In this document: piece after piece, positions 10,101 to 18,159 of the stretch
Position numbering within the stretch: the stretch's first letter is position 1
Layout of the letters: every line of letters begins with the position of its first letter
Assembly (NCBI RefSeq): GCF_014197855.1
Contig: NZ_JACIGJ010000017.1
Location: forward strand, 1 to 64,000
Direction: 5' to 3'
From: Roseospira marina
GTDB taxonomy: Bacteria > Pseudomonadota > Alphaproteobacteria > Rhodospirillales > Rhodospirillaceae
Length of the DNA: 64,000 nt
Notes under the pieces: model-generated
Seen by the model: the letters and a program-made list of their open reading frames with translations, nothing else
What the model was told of the DNA's origin: nothing
The model's database searches: none
Translations under genes and position numbers: made by a program

Positions 10101-10682
10101 GCATTTACGCGCTTGCTCGTCAGCATCATTCTTACGAGACTAGCGCCCGTGAGCTTTTATAACACGAATGCTATAATGTCGTGTTTGACAGCACATTACG
10201 ACGGGCTGCCCGTAGATTCCACAGCGGATGCCATCATCACTCTCGGGCTTGGCCATCACGAAGGCTATCGTACCTATAATCTTGTCAATCCACACGACGA
10301 CGGCATTTCGCTTGATACGGTGGTCGACTGGCTGGACGAATTTGGGTATCGGATCCGGCGGGTCCGCGATTATGTGGCGTGGCGTGACGAATTCGAGGGG
10401 GCTCTACAGTCACTGCCAGAGAAGGATCAAAAAAGTTCGACACTCCCGTTGTTGCATGCATACGAAAGACCGCTGACCCCGATATCCGGGTCGTTGATCT
10501 CGGCAACGCGATTCGAGCAGGCCGTCCAAAGCGCTGGCATTCGCTTGGAGTGCATTCCGCACATTTCACCGTCATTAATTGCCAAATATGCCCGTGATCT
10601 CGAAACGCTTGGCCTCATACCGCCACACGAAAAAAGAGATTCGCGACTGGCATCCTGCGAAGCTGAGCGTATGCATATGTGA
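7188..10682 (+). pseudogene. Carboxylic acid reductase (A-T-R) with one in-frame TGA
   Basis: The CAR family adenylates an acid, loads it on a phosphopantetheine arm and reduces it with NADPH to the aldehyde. Read across one stop, the frame gives 1164 residues, the usual CAR length. Residues 1-560 are the adenylation domain (RPAIAERRTRLVRDP, LIYTFGSTGSPKGAMY at 220-235, PMSHVAGHSSL, FYRTGDIV). The carrier domain has LGGDSLSAVQ (Ser658). The reductase starts at TVLLTGASGFLGRFL, near 750. The stop is TGA at 7917-7919, codon 244, exactly where CARs carry Trp (AATMW). A GTG at 7191 or ATG at 7209 are alternative starts. In YTFGSTG, a normally small Ser is Phe. Confidence 0.85.
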
Positions 10683-10793
10683 GCCGGATCAGCTCCACCG
10701 ACCGGAGGTGCTGGGGTTCTATTCAGTGGGGCGGCCGATTATTATCCAAGATCGTGTCCAGTCGATTTTTGTACTGACCGGGTCGGTTGGTAC

Positions 10794-12097
10794 CGTCCAG
10801 GATCTTTCGCACATTTGGTCACGCGACGGCTCCGGATGATGAGGCCCGCATCGCGTGGAGCGGCGCCATATTCATGTAGCGCCGGGCCGACCACTGCGAT
10901 CCGGCGATGTGCCGCAGCCGGGCCGCAGCCAGGTTGAGGCAGCTCTGGCCATCGGGGAAGGCGCCCACCACCCGGGTGCGGCGGCGGATCTCCTTCATGA
11001 TCCGTTCCAGCGGGTTGTTGGTCCGGATCTTGGACCAGTGGACATCCGGGAAGGCGTAGTAGGTCAGCGTCTCACCGATGTGCTCCGCCACCAACTCCGC
11101 CGCTCGGGTCAGCTTCTGACGGCGCAGCTCCGCTTCGACAGCATCGGCCTTCTCCTGGGCCGCCTCCCGGTTTTCCTGGGCATGGATCGCCTTCAGCATG
11201 TGGGCGATCTCGCGCACCTTCGTGGCCGGCACGTGGCTGAAGACATTGCGATAGAAGTGCACCATGCACCGTTGCCACTGGGCGTCCGGCAGGAAGTCCG
11301 CCACGCTCTCCACCAACCCCCGGCAGGCATCCGAGATGATCAGCTGAACGCCCGACAGGCCGCGGTCGACGAGGTGGCGCAGGAAGGCGCTCCAACCGGA
11401 TTTGTCCTCCTTGGCGCCCTCCCAGATGCCCAGAATCTCCCGGTACCCCTCGGCATTCACTGCGCTGGCCATCAGCAGCGAGACGTTGCGAACCTCCCTG
11501 GCCCAGGTCCGCTTCATCACGATCCCATCCAGATACAGGTACGGATGCTCGCCCTCAATCGGCCGGTGACGCCAGTCCTCGATCTTCGCGTAGATCTTCT
11601 TGTTCAGACTGGACACTGTCGACGGCGAGACCCGGGTGCCCCACAGCGCTTCGGTGATGTCTTCCACCCGCCGAACCGAGACGCCGGCCAGGTACATCTC
11701 GATCAAGGCTTCTTCCACCGAGCTTTCCCGGCGCCGGTAGCGCTCGACGATCGCCGTCTCGAACGTCTGGCGCCGCAGCTTCGGCACCTTCAGCGTCACC
11801 TCGCCGGCCTTCGTGTGAAGCGCCCGTTCATAGCTGCCCGCCCGCGTGTCCCGCCGGCCCTCCGACCGCTCGTAGCGCGCTGCCCCGCACAGGCGATCCG
11901 CCTCCGCGTCCAGCACCGCATTCAAGGCCTCTTCCACCGTACCGCGGACCCTCTCGCCCAGATGGTCGCGGTTCCGCCCCTCATCGATCTGGATCACCTG
12001 GCCCATCGGCGTCGCGCCCTTCTGATCGTCCATTCCAAGCTCCTTCCGTCAGGATAGAAGGAGCCGCCCAATCCGAAAGTGCGAAATAAACCGTACG
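10794..12097 (-). mobile_element. IS256-family insertion sequence
   Basis: The left end CGTCCAGGATCTTTCGCAC (10794-10812) and the right end read inward, CGTACGGTTTATTTCGCAC (12079-12097), share the core TTTCGCAC and further matches. Exact element borders are estimates. No 8-9 bp target duplication was found, so the flanks may have been rearranged after insertion. The right side abuts a group II intron fragment. The left end plus the last transposase codons recur at 51165-51230. Confidence 0.7.
10819..12033 (-). CDS. IS256-family (mutator-like) transposase
   Basis: The full-length transposase has 404 residues. Landmarks are the N-terminal LKVPKLRRQTFETAIVERYRRRE, the region YLAGVSVRRVEDITEALWG, and the DDE core. 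The core contains YLYLDGIVMKRTW (first Asp), GVQLIISDACRGL (second Asp) with QRCMVHFYRNVFSHVP just after it, and KIRTNNPLERIMKEIRRRTRVVGAFP carrying the catalytic Glu. No internal stop is present, so it could be active. It lies between the reductase gene and the TetR gene of the island and may have separated the two. Confidence 0.92.
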   Translation of the reverse strand: MDDQKGATPMGQVIQIDEGRNRDHLGERVRGTVEEALNAVLDAEADRLCGAARYERSEGRRDTRAGSYERALHTKAGEVTLKVPKLRRQTFETAIVERYRRRESSVEEALIEMYLAGVSVRRVEDITEALWGTRVSPSTVSSLNKKIYAKIEDWRHRPIEGEHPYLYLDGIVMKRTWAREVRNVSLLMASAVNAEGYREILGIWEGAKEDKSGWSAFLRHLVDRGLSGVQLIISDACRGLVESVADFLPDAQWQRCMVHFYRNVFSHVPATKVREIAHMLKAIHAQENREAAQEKADAVEAELRRQKLTRAAELVAEHIGETLTYYAFPDVHWSKIRTNNPLERIMKEIRRRTRVVGAFPDGQSCLNLAAARLRHIAGSQWSARRYMNMAPLHAMRASSSGAVA

Positions 12098-12331
12098 TTA
12101 TCGAAGTTTCGAGGGATAAAATCGACCGTAGTAGCCCACCCAGCCCATAAGGACAGGGCGGACCCATGCGGCGATTTCCGCCAGATCAAGATCATTCCTG
12201 CGATGCAATCGCCAGCGGCGCACGCTGAGCCGCATCCTCTTGGCCGCCTTTGGACTGACCGCGGGGATGAATGCGACGAAGCGCCCGCCGTGGCGGTTGT
12301 GCGCCAATCTGGGCCGGAACGTGTAGCCTAG
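12098..12331 (-). pseudogene. Group II intron reverse transcriptase/maturase, C-terminal fragment
   Basis: The fragment encodes LGYTFRPRLAHNRHGGRFV, FIPAVSPKAAKRMR, and WVRPVLMGWVGYYGRFYPS, the GIIM maturase domain of group II intron proteins. The upstream polymerase part is cut at CTAG (12329-12332), where the truncated IS5 copy is inserted with its TA target at 12329-12330. The downstream end is lost at the IS256 border. No recognisable intron ribozyme domain V was seen in the short flank. Confidence 0.72.
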
Positions 12332-12562
12332 GGCGTAAACTCGTAAATCGGCTTGGCGCTTTCGGCCTGGCATGATTCAAGGCTTCCGAACGAGGGAGCC
12401 TTGAATGACGCGCCGACGCTCAGAACTCACCGACCACGAATGGTCAATTATCCAGCCGTTGCTTCCCAACAAACCGCGCGGCGTTCCTCGTGTCGATGAT
12501 CGCCGGGTGCTGAACGGCATCCTCTGGCGGTTTCGGACGGGGTCCCCCTGGGAGGAGATCCC
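12331..12562 (+). mobile_element. Truncated second copy of the 1531-2379 IS5 element
   Basis: Starting with GGGCGTAAACTCGTAAATCG, it matches the left end of the first copy almost base for base through the first 50 codons of the transposase (12405-12554). Divergence begins just after GAGATCCC near 12562. Orientation is opposite to the first copy, so both left ends face the biosynthetic cluster. The right terminal repeat is absent. Confidence 0.8.
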
Positions 12563-12638
12563 CTTAGCGCCCTGTCCAAATTTAGCCGGCCGGCTCCGTT
12601 CTTCGAGGCGGTCCTTTCGGGCGGTGGATACCTCCTGA
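12405..12638 (+). pseudogene. IS5 transposase N-terminal fragment
   Basis: The first 50 or so residues (TRRRSELTDHEWSIIQPL through FRTGSPWEEIP) are identical to the intact transposase at 1541-2305 except Ala to Glu near residue 50. After that the frame runs into unrelated sequence and stops. All catalytic residues are missing. Confidence 0.8.
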
Positions 12639-12706
12639 AACTGGGTGACAGAAGCGTTACGGCGTGATCCCATACTCGTCAGCGTCAGGCGATCAGGAGC
12701 GGTGGC

Positions 12707-13170
12707 ATGATGGGCCAACCGGCGTTCTGGGCCCTGCAGAATCGCTTTCAGCCGATCTCCAAGCAGGGCGACGCCTTGGAGAAGCCGGCCCGAACGGTGC
12801 AGTGCGAACTCCTTCGCCCGACACCGCAGCGCGCTTTGGGGCGCGGCAATCCGGCCAAAAGCAGACGTCGCGCCGTTGATCCGCTCCTCACAATTCGGAT
12901 GCGAGTCTGGCAGGCGATGCATGGGCTGTCCCTGGAAGAAACGGAAGATCTGGTCGGCGATCTGGTCGCCCGGTTAGAACAGGCCGTCACGGAAACCGGA
13001 GTTCTCCCGATGTCCGGCCAGATCGTGGATGCAACCCTGGTCGCCGCCCCGCGCACACATAACGACGAAGAGAAAGAAGCCCGGATTACGGTCGGCGAGA
13101 CCACCGCTGCCACTTGGCCCGACACGCCAGCCAAGGCTAGGAAGTCCACTGATTTTGCTGACGTTGTTCA
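12707..13170 (+). pseudogene. Internally deleted IS5-family transposase of a different subgroup
   Basis: The frame begins MMGQPAFWALQNRFQPISKQGDALEK, like the FWDVDERYARLSEAGDPLEKL start of another IS5-family subgroup. It then jumps from MRVWQAMHGLSLEETED to LVGDLVARLEQAVTETGVLPMSGQIVDATLVAAPR, so the segment in between is deleted. IVDATLVAAPR carries the first catalytic Asp, and WPDTPAKAR follows. The match ends near 13150, just before the TetR gene. It is non-functional. Confidence 0.65.
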
Positions 13171-13206
13171 ATTCCCCGCACCGATAAAAATAAAGGAGCG
13201 AATGCC

Positions 13207-13923
13207 GTGAAAGAAACCGGCGAGCTTGGCCGTAGAGAGAGAAAAAAAGCAGAGCTGAGGTGCGCCCTCATCGAAGCCGCATTTGCCTTATTTGCAGAAA
13301 GAGGTTTTGATGAAACTCGCGTTGAGGACATAACAGAGAAAGTTGATGTATCATCAAGAACTTTTTTTCGTTATTTCTCCTCAAAAGAGGAGGTTGTGCT
13401 AGAATATTACTCAGTAGAGTATGATGAGATAATCTCTGCTTTAAAGGAGAGGCCCCGCCATGAACACATTATGACGGCTCTCAGGCGCGCAATCGTCAGC
13501 GTTACGAGGGGTTGTGAGGAGGGGTTCTACGGGGTCGATGGCGATCGATTCCGTACACTTCGTTCTCTTATCCGCACTCATCCCATCATTCGCGCCAAAT
13601 GTCTTGAGCAGTCCGATTCTCGAAAATGCCAACTGATTTCTGTTATAGCCCAACGCCTCGAAATCGACGCTTCTTCTGACCTGAGGCCACTATTGTTAGC
13701 CGGGGTTTTTGAATTTGCATCAAGCGCGGCATATGATGTCTGGCGGGAACCACAGTCGCGCGGGATTCCTTATTTCAAAATTCTAGACAACGTATTTGAT
13801 ACAATTGAGCGTGAGCTTGGATCGGCGGACGGAAACGTGGAATCCTTGGACGAGGCAACGGACGCTCGTCGTCGCGACGCCGGACGACACCGACGATCTC
13901 GCGGTCGTCCGTCCGTCCAGTGA
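13207..13923 (+). CDS. TetR-family transcriptional regulator
   Basis: This DNA-binding repressor has 238 residues. Residues 12-60 form the TetR helix-turn-helix domain ([25 protein letters not shown], then [28 protein letters not shown]), and a C-terminal ligand domain follows. The GTG start at 13207 is chosen because AAAGGAG lies seven bases upstream; an ATG at 13201 reads only two codons. Base composition is low-GC like the phz-like cluster and unlike the genes after 14 kb. It may be the original local regulator of the cluster and its exporter, later separated from it by insertions. That link is inference. Confidence 0.85.
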   Translation: MKETGELGRRERKKAELRCALIEAAFALFAERGFDETRVEDITEKVDVSSRTFFRYFSSKEEVVLEYYSVEYDEIISALKERPRHEHIMTALRRAIVSVTRGCEEGFYGVDGDRFRTLRSLIRTHPIIRAKCLEQSDSRKCQLISVIAQRLEIDASSDLRPLLLAGVFEFASSAAYDVWREPQSRGIPYFKILDNVFDTIERELGSADGNVESLDEATDARRRDAGRHRRSRGRPSVQ

Positions 13924-13937
13924 GACCCGTGTTTGTC

Positions 13938-14034
13938 TACAGTAAATCCCGAGCAATCTGGAACGGATTGCGACGACGATTTGCGTAAGAGTCAATAGTT
14001 TAGAGCGTTTGCATCATCCAGATACCGTGCAACA
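13938..14034 (+). repeat. Dispersed two-hairpin repeat, copy 1
   Basis: The segment AAATCCCGAGC...GATTTGC followed by TTTGCATCATCCAGATA matches the reverse complement of 19324-19429 over about 95 bases with scattered substitutions. In this copy the inner stems are weaker than in copy 2. It lies right after the TetR gene and before the TSUP gene, near the border of the island. Confidence 0.72.
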
Positions 14035-14190
14035 CCCGGCTGAACGATGACGGCCGCGTCTGGCTGACCACGGCCGTCGTATCGGGTATATCGGACGGCA
14101 CGGCGTGTCGGTCCTGACGGCCGACATCGCGCCGCATGTGCGGCGCGCCTCCCATGCGCGGCCGATCCGCCCCCCCCTTGGAAGCCCACC

Positions 14191-14931
14191 ATGACGGATA
14201 CCCTTTTGCTGCTTATCGCGGCCCTGATCGTTGGCCTGTCCAAGGGTGGCCTGGCCTCGGCGGCCGCCATTGCCGTGCCGATGCTGGCCCTGTTCATGAA
14301 CCCCGTGAAAGCGGCCGCAACGCTGCTGCCCGTGTACATCGTGACGGACTGGATCGGGGTGTGGCTCTACCGGAAGAGCTATTCGGCCCGGAACCTTAAG
14401 ATCCTCATCCCGTCCATGCTGTTCGGTGTGGCGATCGCCACCGTGATCACACCCTATACGTCGGAAGCGGTGCTGCTGCTGATCACGGGCGGGATCGGCC
14501 TGTGGTACTGCGCCAACGTCTGGCTGAGACGGACGCCATCCGAAAAGACCGAAGCCCGCGTGCTACCCGGCCTCTTCTGGGGATCGCTCACGGGAGTGAC
14601 GAGTTTCATCACCCATTCCGGCGCGCCACCGTCCCAGGCCTTCCTGTTGCCGCAACGGCTGCCGAAGCTGGAGTTCGCGGGCACGGTCGCCATCGCGTTT
14701 GCGGTCGGCAATCTGGTGAAGCTGCCGGCCTACTATGTGATCGGACAGCTCAATGGCCTGAACTGGGGCCTGATCGCCGGACTGGCGGCGACGGGGATCG
14801 GCGGCACCGTGTTCGGCCGTTGGCTGACCGGAAAGCTGTCCGAGGCGCTCTATATGCGCACCATCCAGATCATGCTCTTCATTCTCTCCTGCCTTCTTCT
14901 GGCGCGCGGCGGAAGCGAGGCCTTCGGCTGA
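14191..14931 (+). CDS. TSUP (TauE/SafE) family membrane permease
   Basis: This integral membrane protein of 246 residues shows the TSUP signature. It starts LIVGLSKGGLASAAAIAVPMLAL, has a repeat half GLFWGSLTGVTSFITHSGAPPSQAF, and about eight hydrophobic helices. The family moves sulfite, sulfoacetate or related anions out of or into the cell. No partner gene indicates the substrate. The upstream 150 bases hold no gene. A strong hairpin after the stop (14975-15005) separates it from the convergent TTT operon. Confidence 0.85.
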   Translation: MTDTLLLLIAALIVGLSKGGLASAAAIAVPMLALFMNPVKAAATLLPVYIVTDWIGVWLYRKSYSARNLKILIPSMLFGVAIATVITPYTSEAVLLLITGGIGLWYCANVWLRRTPSEKTEARVLPGLFWGSLTGVTSFITHSGAPPSQAFLLPQRLPKLEFAGTVAIAFAVGNLVKLPAYYVIGQLNGLNWGLIAGLAATGIGGTVFGRWLTGKLSEALYMRTIQIMLFILSCLLLARGGSEAFG

Positions 14932-14974
14932 ACCCTGCCTCTTCACGAATCACAGAGCCCCCTCGGGTCACAAA

Positions 14975-15005
14975 ACAAACCCCGCCGAATGACGACGGGG
15001 TTTGT
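14975..15005. terminator. Bidirectional hairpin terminator
   Basis: ACAAACCCCG and CGGGGTTTGT form a perfect 10-bp stem with an 11-base loop. On the minus strand a T-rich tail (TTTTG) follows. It sits between the convergent TSUP and tctC genes. Confidence 0.75.
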
Positions 15006-15099
15006 CTTCGGGTCTCACCGCGGGTCCCCTCGGACCACGGCCCGTCACGACGACGAGCCGGGTCCGCATGGGGCGGTGTGCCGCAGGGTCACACTGCGC

Positions 15100-16059
15100 T
15101 TACAGGCCGGATTCTTCGAAGATCGGAACGCGCTTTTCGATCACGGTTTTCAGGTGCTCTTCGGTCGCCGCGGAGTCCATGAACACGGGGCTCAGGTTGT
15201 TGCGGGCGATGTAATCCTGCTGCCAGCGGTCGGTCTCGGCCACCTTTCCCAGCAGGTCCTCGTAGTACGCGACCGCGTCGTCATCCATCTCCGGCGGGCC
15301 GAGGACCACGCGGGTCTCGGCAGCGACGACATCCGGATAGCCCAGTTCGGTGAAGGTCGGGGTATCACCGAACATCGGCGAGTCCATCCGCTCGGCCGAG
15401 AAGGAGGCCAGGGGCACCACGGTGCCGGCTGCGATCTGACCGCGCGCCTCGCCCGGATTGAAGATGCCGACATCGACATGGCCGCCGAGCAGCGCCGACA
15501 TAACCTCGCCGGAGCCGCCGAACTGCACGTACTTGAAGTTGGTTTCAGCGTACTTGTTCAGCAACAAATAGGCGAGGTGGTCGCTGTTCGCCTTCTGGGA
15601 CGACCCGAAGGTGATGTCGCCACTCTTGGCGGCTTCAATGGCGGCCTCGGCGTTCTCGAACCGGTCCGTCAGGGCGCAGAGGAAGAAGTCATCGTTCGCC
15701 ATGATGGCGATCGGGGTCATGTCGGCGCCCTTGATGTCCCAATCGAGCGCGTAGGAGCTGATGATCTGACCGATGGCGATCGTGATCAGCATGTCGTTGT
15801 TGCCGGTCTGGGTCGTGGCATAGGCCAGCGCCACCGCGCCCGAGCCGCCGGGCCGGTTGGTGACCACGTAGTTGGTGTCCTCGGCCAGGTTCTCGCTGCG
15901 GATCACGTCGGCGAGCGTGCGGGCGAACAGGTCGCTGCCGCCGCCGGCGCTGGACGGAACGATCACATCCACGTCCTGGTCCGGTTCGAAAGCGAGGGCC
16001 GGGCTGACCAGGGACGCGGCAAGGCCCAGGGTCGCGAGACATGTCAGGGTGCGTTTCAT
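15100..16059 (-). CDS. tctC: TTT system periplasmic binding protein (TctC/Bug family)
   Basis: This 319-residue protein starts with a Sec signal peptide (MKRTLTCLATLGLAASLVSP, cleavage after ALA). It then shows Bug-family features: DVDVIVPSSAGGGSDLFART, TNRPGGSGAVALAYA, SSQKANSDHLAYLLLNK. It captures a small carboxylate and passes it to the TctAB membrane complex. It is the last gene of pdxA2-tctB-tctA-tctC, 63 bases after tctA. Gene context argues for a four-carbon aldonate (tetronate) as ligand, which is inference. A terminator follows at 14975-15005. Confidence 0.88.
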   Translation of the reverse strand: MKRTLTCLATLGLAASLVSPALAFEPDQDVDVIVPSSAGGGSDLFARTLADVIRSENLAEDTNYVVTNRPGGSGAVALAYATTQTGNNDMLITIAIGQIISSYALDWDIKGADMTPIAIMANDDFFLCALTDRFENAEAAIEAAKSGDITFGSSQKANSDHLAYLLLNKYAETNFKYVQFGGSGEVMSALLGGHVDVGIFNPGEARGQIAAGTVVPLASFSAERMDSPMFGDTPTFTELGYPDVVAAETRVVLGPPEMDDDAVAYYEDLLGKVAETDRWQQDYIARNNLSPVFMDSAATEEHLKTVIEKRVPIFEESGL

Positions 16060-16122
16060 TGTTTCCTCCGGAAAGTGACGTTGCGGTTGGTGGGCGCGGC
16101 CTCCGATCGACCGCGCCAGGGT

Positions 16123-17679
16123 TCACCCCCTCTGACCGAGGGCGCGGACCGCCTTGATCATCATCGGAACCAGACAGATGGCGACGATGACGAGAAGGAA
16201 GCTCAGGGCAATGGGGCTCTTGTAGAAAATGCTGATCTGGCCGCCGGAAATCTCGAACGCGGCGCGCATGGACCGCTCCAGGATCGGGGCCAGAACGAAG
16301 GCGAGAAGAAGCGGTGCCGTCGGGTATTTGTATTGAACAAGGAAATAGCCGACCACACCCGATGCCAGCATCACGCCGATATCGAACGCACTGTTGTTCA
16401 CGCTGAACGCACCCACCACACAGACAACGGTAATGATGGGCGCGATGATCCGCACCGGAATCTGAAGAATCTTGGTGAGGAACGGAATAATCGAGACCGC
16501 GACGATGAGGCACATGATGTTGCCCACGTACATCGACGCGATGAGGCCCCAGGAGAATTCCGGCTGTTCCGTGAACAGCAGCGGGCCGGGCGTCAGCCCC
16601 CACATCATCAGGCCGCCCAACAGCACCGCCGTGGTGCCGCCGCCCGGGATGCCGAGGGAGAGCAAGGGCGCGAACGCACCGGCGGCGGCGGCGTTGTTGC
16701 CGGCCTCGGGAGCGGCGACACCCTCGATGACGCCCTCACCCATGGCGGCGCCGTTGCCGCCGGTCCGCTTTTCAAAGATGTAGCACAGGAAGGCGGCCAT
16801 GGTCGCCCCAGCGCCGGGCAGCACGCCGATGATGGTTCCCAGCAAGCCGGATTTCGTCGCGACCGGGACCACACGAAAGAACTCCTGGCGGGTCAGCAGG
16901 CTGTCGCGCAGCCGAATTTTCTGCTGCGCCATCGGCACCGCATCCGCTTGCGGGGCGTCGGTGTCCTTGGCCTGCGCCGCGTCGCGCTTTTTCCGGCGCT
17001 CGTCGGTCATCAGGATCATGACCTGCGAAAAGCCGAACATACCGATGACCAGGGGAACGAAGCTGATCCCGCTCAGCAATTCCGGGAAGCCGAAGGCAAA
17101 CCGCGACATGCCGCGCGCCATGTCGACCCCGACCACGGCCAGCATCAGGCCGAGGCAGGTCGCCAGGCCGCCCTTGGTGGGGTTCTCGCCCAGCAGCCAG
17201 CCGATGGACGTGAAGGCCATCAGGATGATCGCCGTCATTTCGGCCGGGCCGAACCGCAAGCCCAAGGCCGCCAGCAGCGGTCCCATGATGGTGATGATGA
17301 TGATGCCGATGGTCCCGCCGATCGACGAGGCCAGGATCGCCGTGAACAGGGCCTTGCCGGCCCGGCCGTTCCGCGTCATCCGGTGGCCGTCCAGGGCGGT
17401 CATGACGGCCGGCGAATCCCCCGGGATGTTGAGCAGAATCCCGCTGAACGAGCCGCCGTACATGTTGGCGTAGTAGATCGCCGCCAGCATGATGATGGCC
17501 GCCGTGGGATCGAGCTTGAAGGTCAGCGGCAGCAGCAGGGCGATGCCGGCGAGCGAGCCGATGCCCGGCATCGCGCCCACGATCAGGCCCATGATGGCGC
17601 CCGCGAAGGCGAACATCAGGTTATAGGGCGTCAACGCGACATCGAAGCCGTTGAGCAGGTGGGTAAGGGTCTCTTCCAT
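16123..17679 (-). CDS. tctA: TTT system large membrane subunit TctA
   Basis: The protein has 518 residues and 11-12 predicted helices. The family duplications are plain: GAIMGLIVGAMPGIGSLAGIALLLP near the N-terminus and GTIIGVLPGAGATMAAFLCY near residue 280. GGSFSGILLNIPGDSPAV and APEAGNNAAAAGAFAPLLSLGIPGGGTTAVLL are also present. It forms the translocation channel of the tripartite tricarboxylate transporter with TctB. The start lies 12 bases after the tctB stop, so the genes are co-transcribed. Confidence 0.93.
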   Translation of the reverse strand: MEETLTHLLNGFDVALTPYNLMFAFAGAIMGLIVGAMPGIGSLAGIALLLPLTFKLDPTAAIIMLAAIYYANMYGGSFSGILLNIPGDSPAVMTALDGHRMTRNGRAGKALFTAILASSIGGTIGIIIITIMGPLLAALGLRFGPAEMTAIILMAFTSIGWLLGENPTKGGLATCLGLMLAVVGVDMARGMSRFAFGFPELLSGISFVPLVIGMFGFSQVMILMTDERRKKRDAAQAKDTDAPQADAVPMAQQKIRLRDSLLTRQEFFRVVPVATKSGLLGTIIGVLPGAGATMAAFLCYIFEKRTGGNGAAMGEGVIEGVAAPEAGNNAAAAGAFAPLLSLGIPGGGTTAVLLGGLMMWGLTPGPLLFTEQPEFSWGLIASMYVGNIMCLIVAVSIIPFLTKILQIPVRIIAPIITVVCVVGAFSVNNSAFDIGVMLASGVVGYFLVQYKYPTAPLLLAFVLAPILERSMRAAFEISGGQISIFYKSPIALSFLLVIVAICLVPMMIKAVRALGQRG

Positions 17680-17691
17680 CGGTCCGCCCCC

Positions 17692-18114
17692 CTAAACGCC
17701 GAACAAACCGGTGGGGAACGGAACGTTCAGCCACAGCCGGAAAATCCCGTACACCACCAGCATCGGCCAAAATGTGATGAACAGGGACGTCAACGGCCGG
17801 TAGCGCTCCAGCAGCCAAAGCCACAGGAACAGCATCACGGCCAGGGCGGGCAGCAGGCCGACCAACATGGAGAGCGTGAACGCCGCGCCCACCATGCCAA
17901 GAGGAATGAAGGCTGCGGGAGGGATCGCCTGGGCCGTGGTGTCCGGCTTCACCAGCAGGATCACGGCAAACAGCGCGGCGAGGGACGAGGCGAAGACCGG
18001 CATGAAACCACCGCCGGGTCCGTCGTTATACCACACGCCGTAATCGAAGACGCCTTTGTAGAACCAAAAGACACTCATAAGAAGAACGAGAATGGGTATG
18101 GCGCGCCGGCTCAT
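17692..18114 (-). CDS. tctB: TTT system small membrane subunit TctB
   Basis: This 140-residue protein has four hydrophobic helices, the standard TctB size and topology. It starts MSRRAIPILVLLMSVFWFYK and has the GPGGGFMPVFASSLAALFAV segment common in the family. It supports assembly of the TctA channel. It lies 45 bases after pdxA2 and 12 bases before tctA on the same strand. Sequence conservation in TctB is weak; the call rests on size, topology and position. Confidence 0.85.
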   Translation of the reverse strand: MSRRAIPILVLLMSVFWFYKGVFDYGVWYNDGPGGGFMPVFASSLAALFAVILLVKPDTTAQAIPPAAFIPLGMVGAAFTLSMLVGLLPALAVMLFLWLWLLERYRPLTSLFITFWPMLVVYGIFRLWLNVPFPTGLFGV

Positions 18115-18159
18115 AATAGGTCCTCCCGGGCTCTGTGCCCGCTGTACAATCGGCTTTTC

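Noticed and set aside
10579-10839. An 86-residue frame after the reductase gene
   Set aside because: It overlaps the end of the reductase gene in another frame and runs into the IS256 end; no homology is recognised.
10780-12110. Target-site duplication around IS256
   Set aside because: The 8-10 bases outside the two ends do not match at any reasonable choice of borders.
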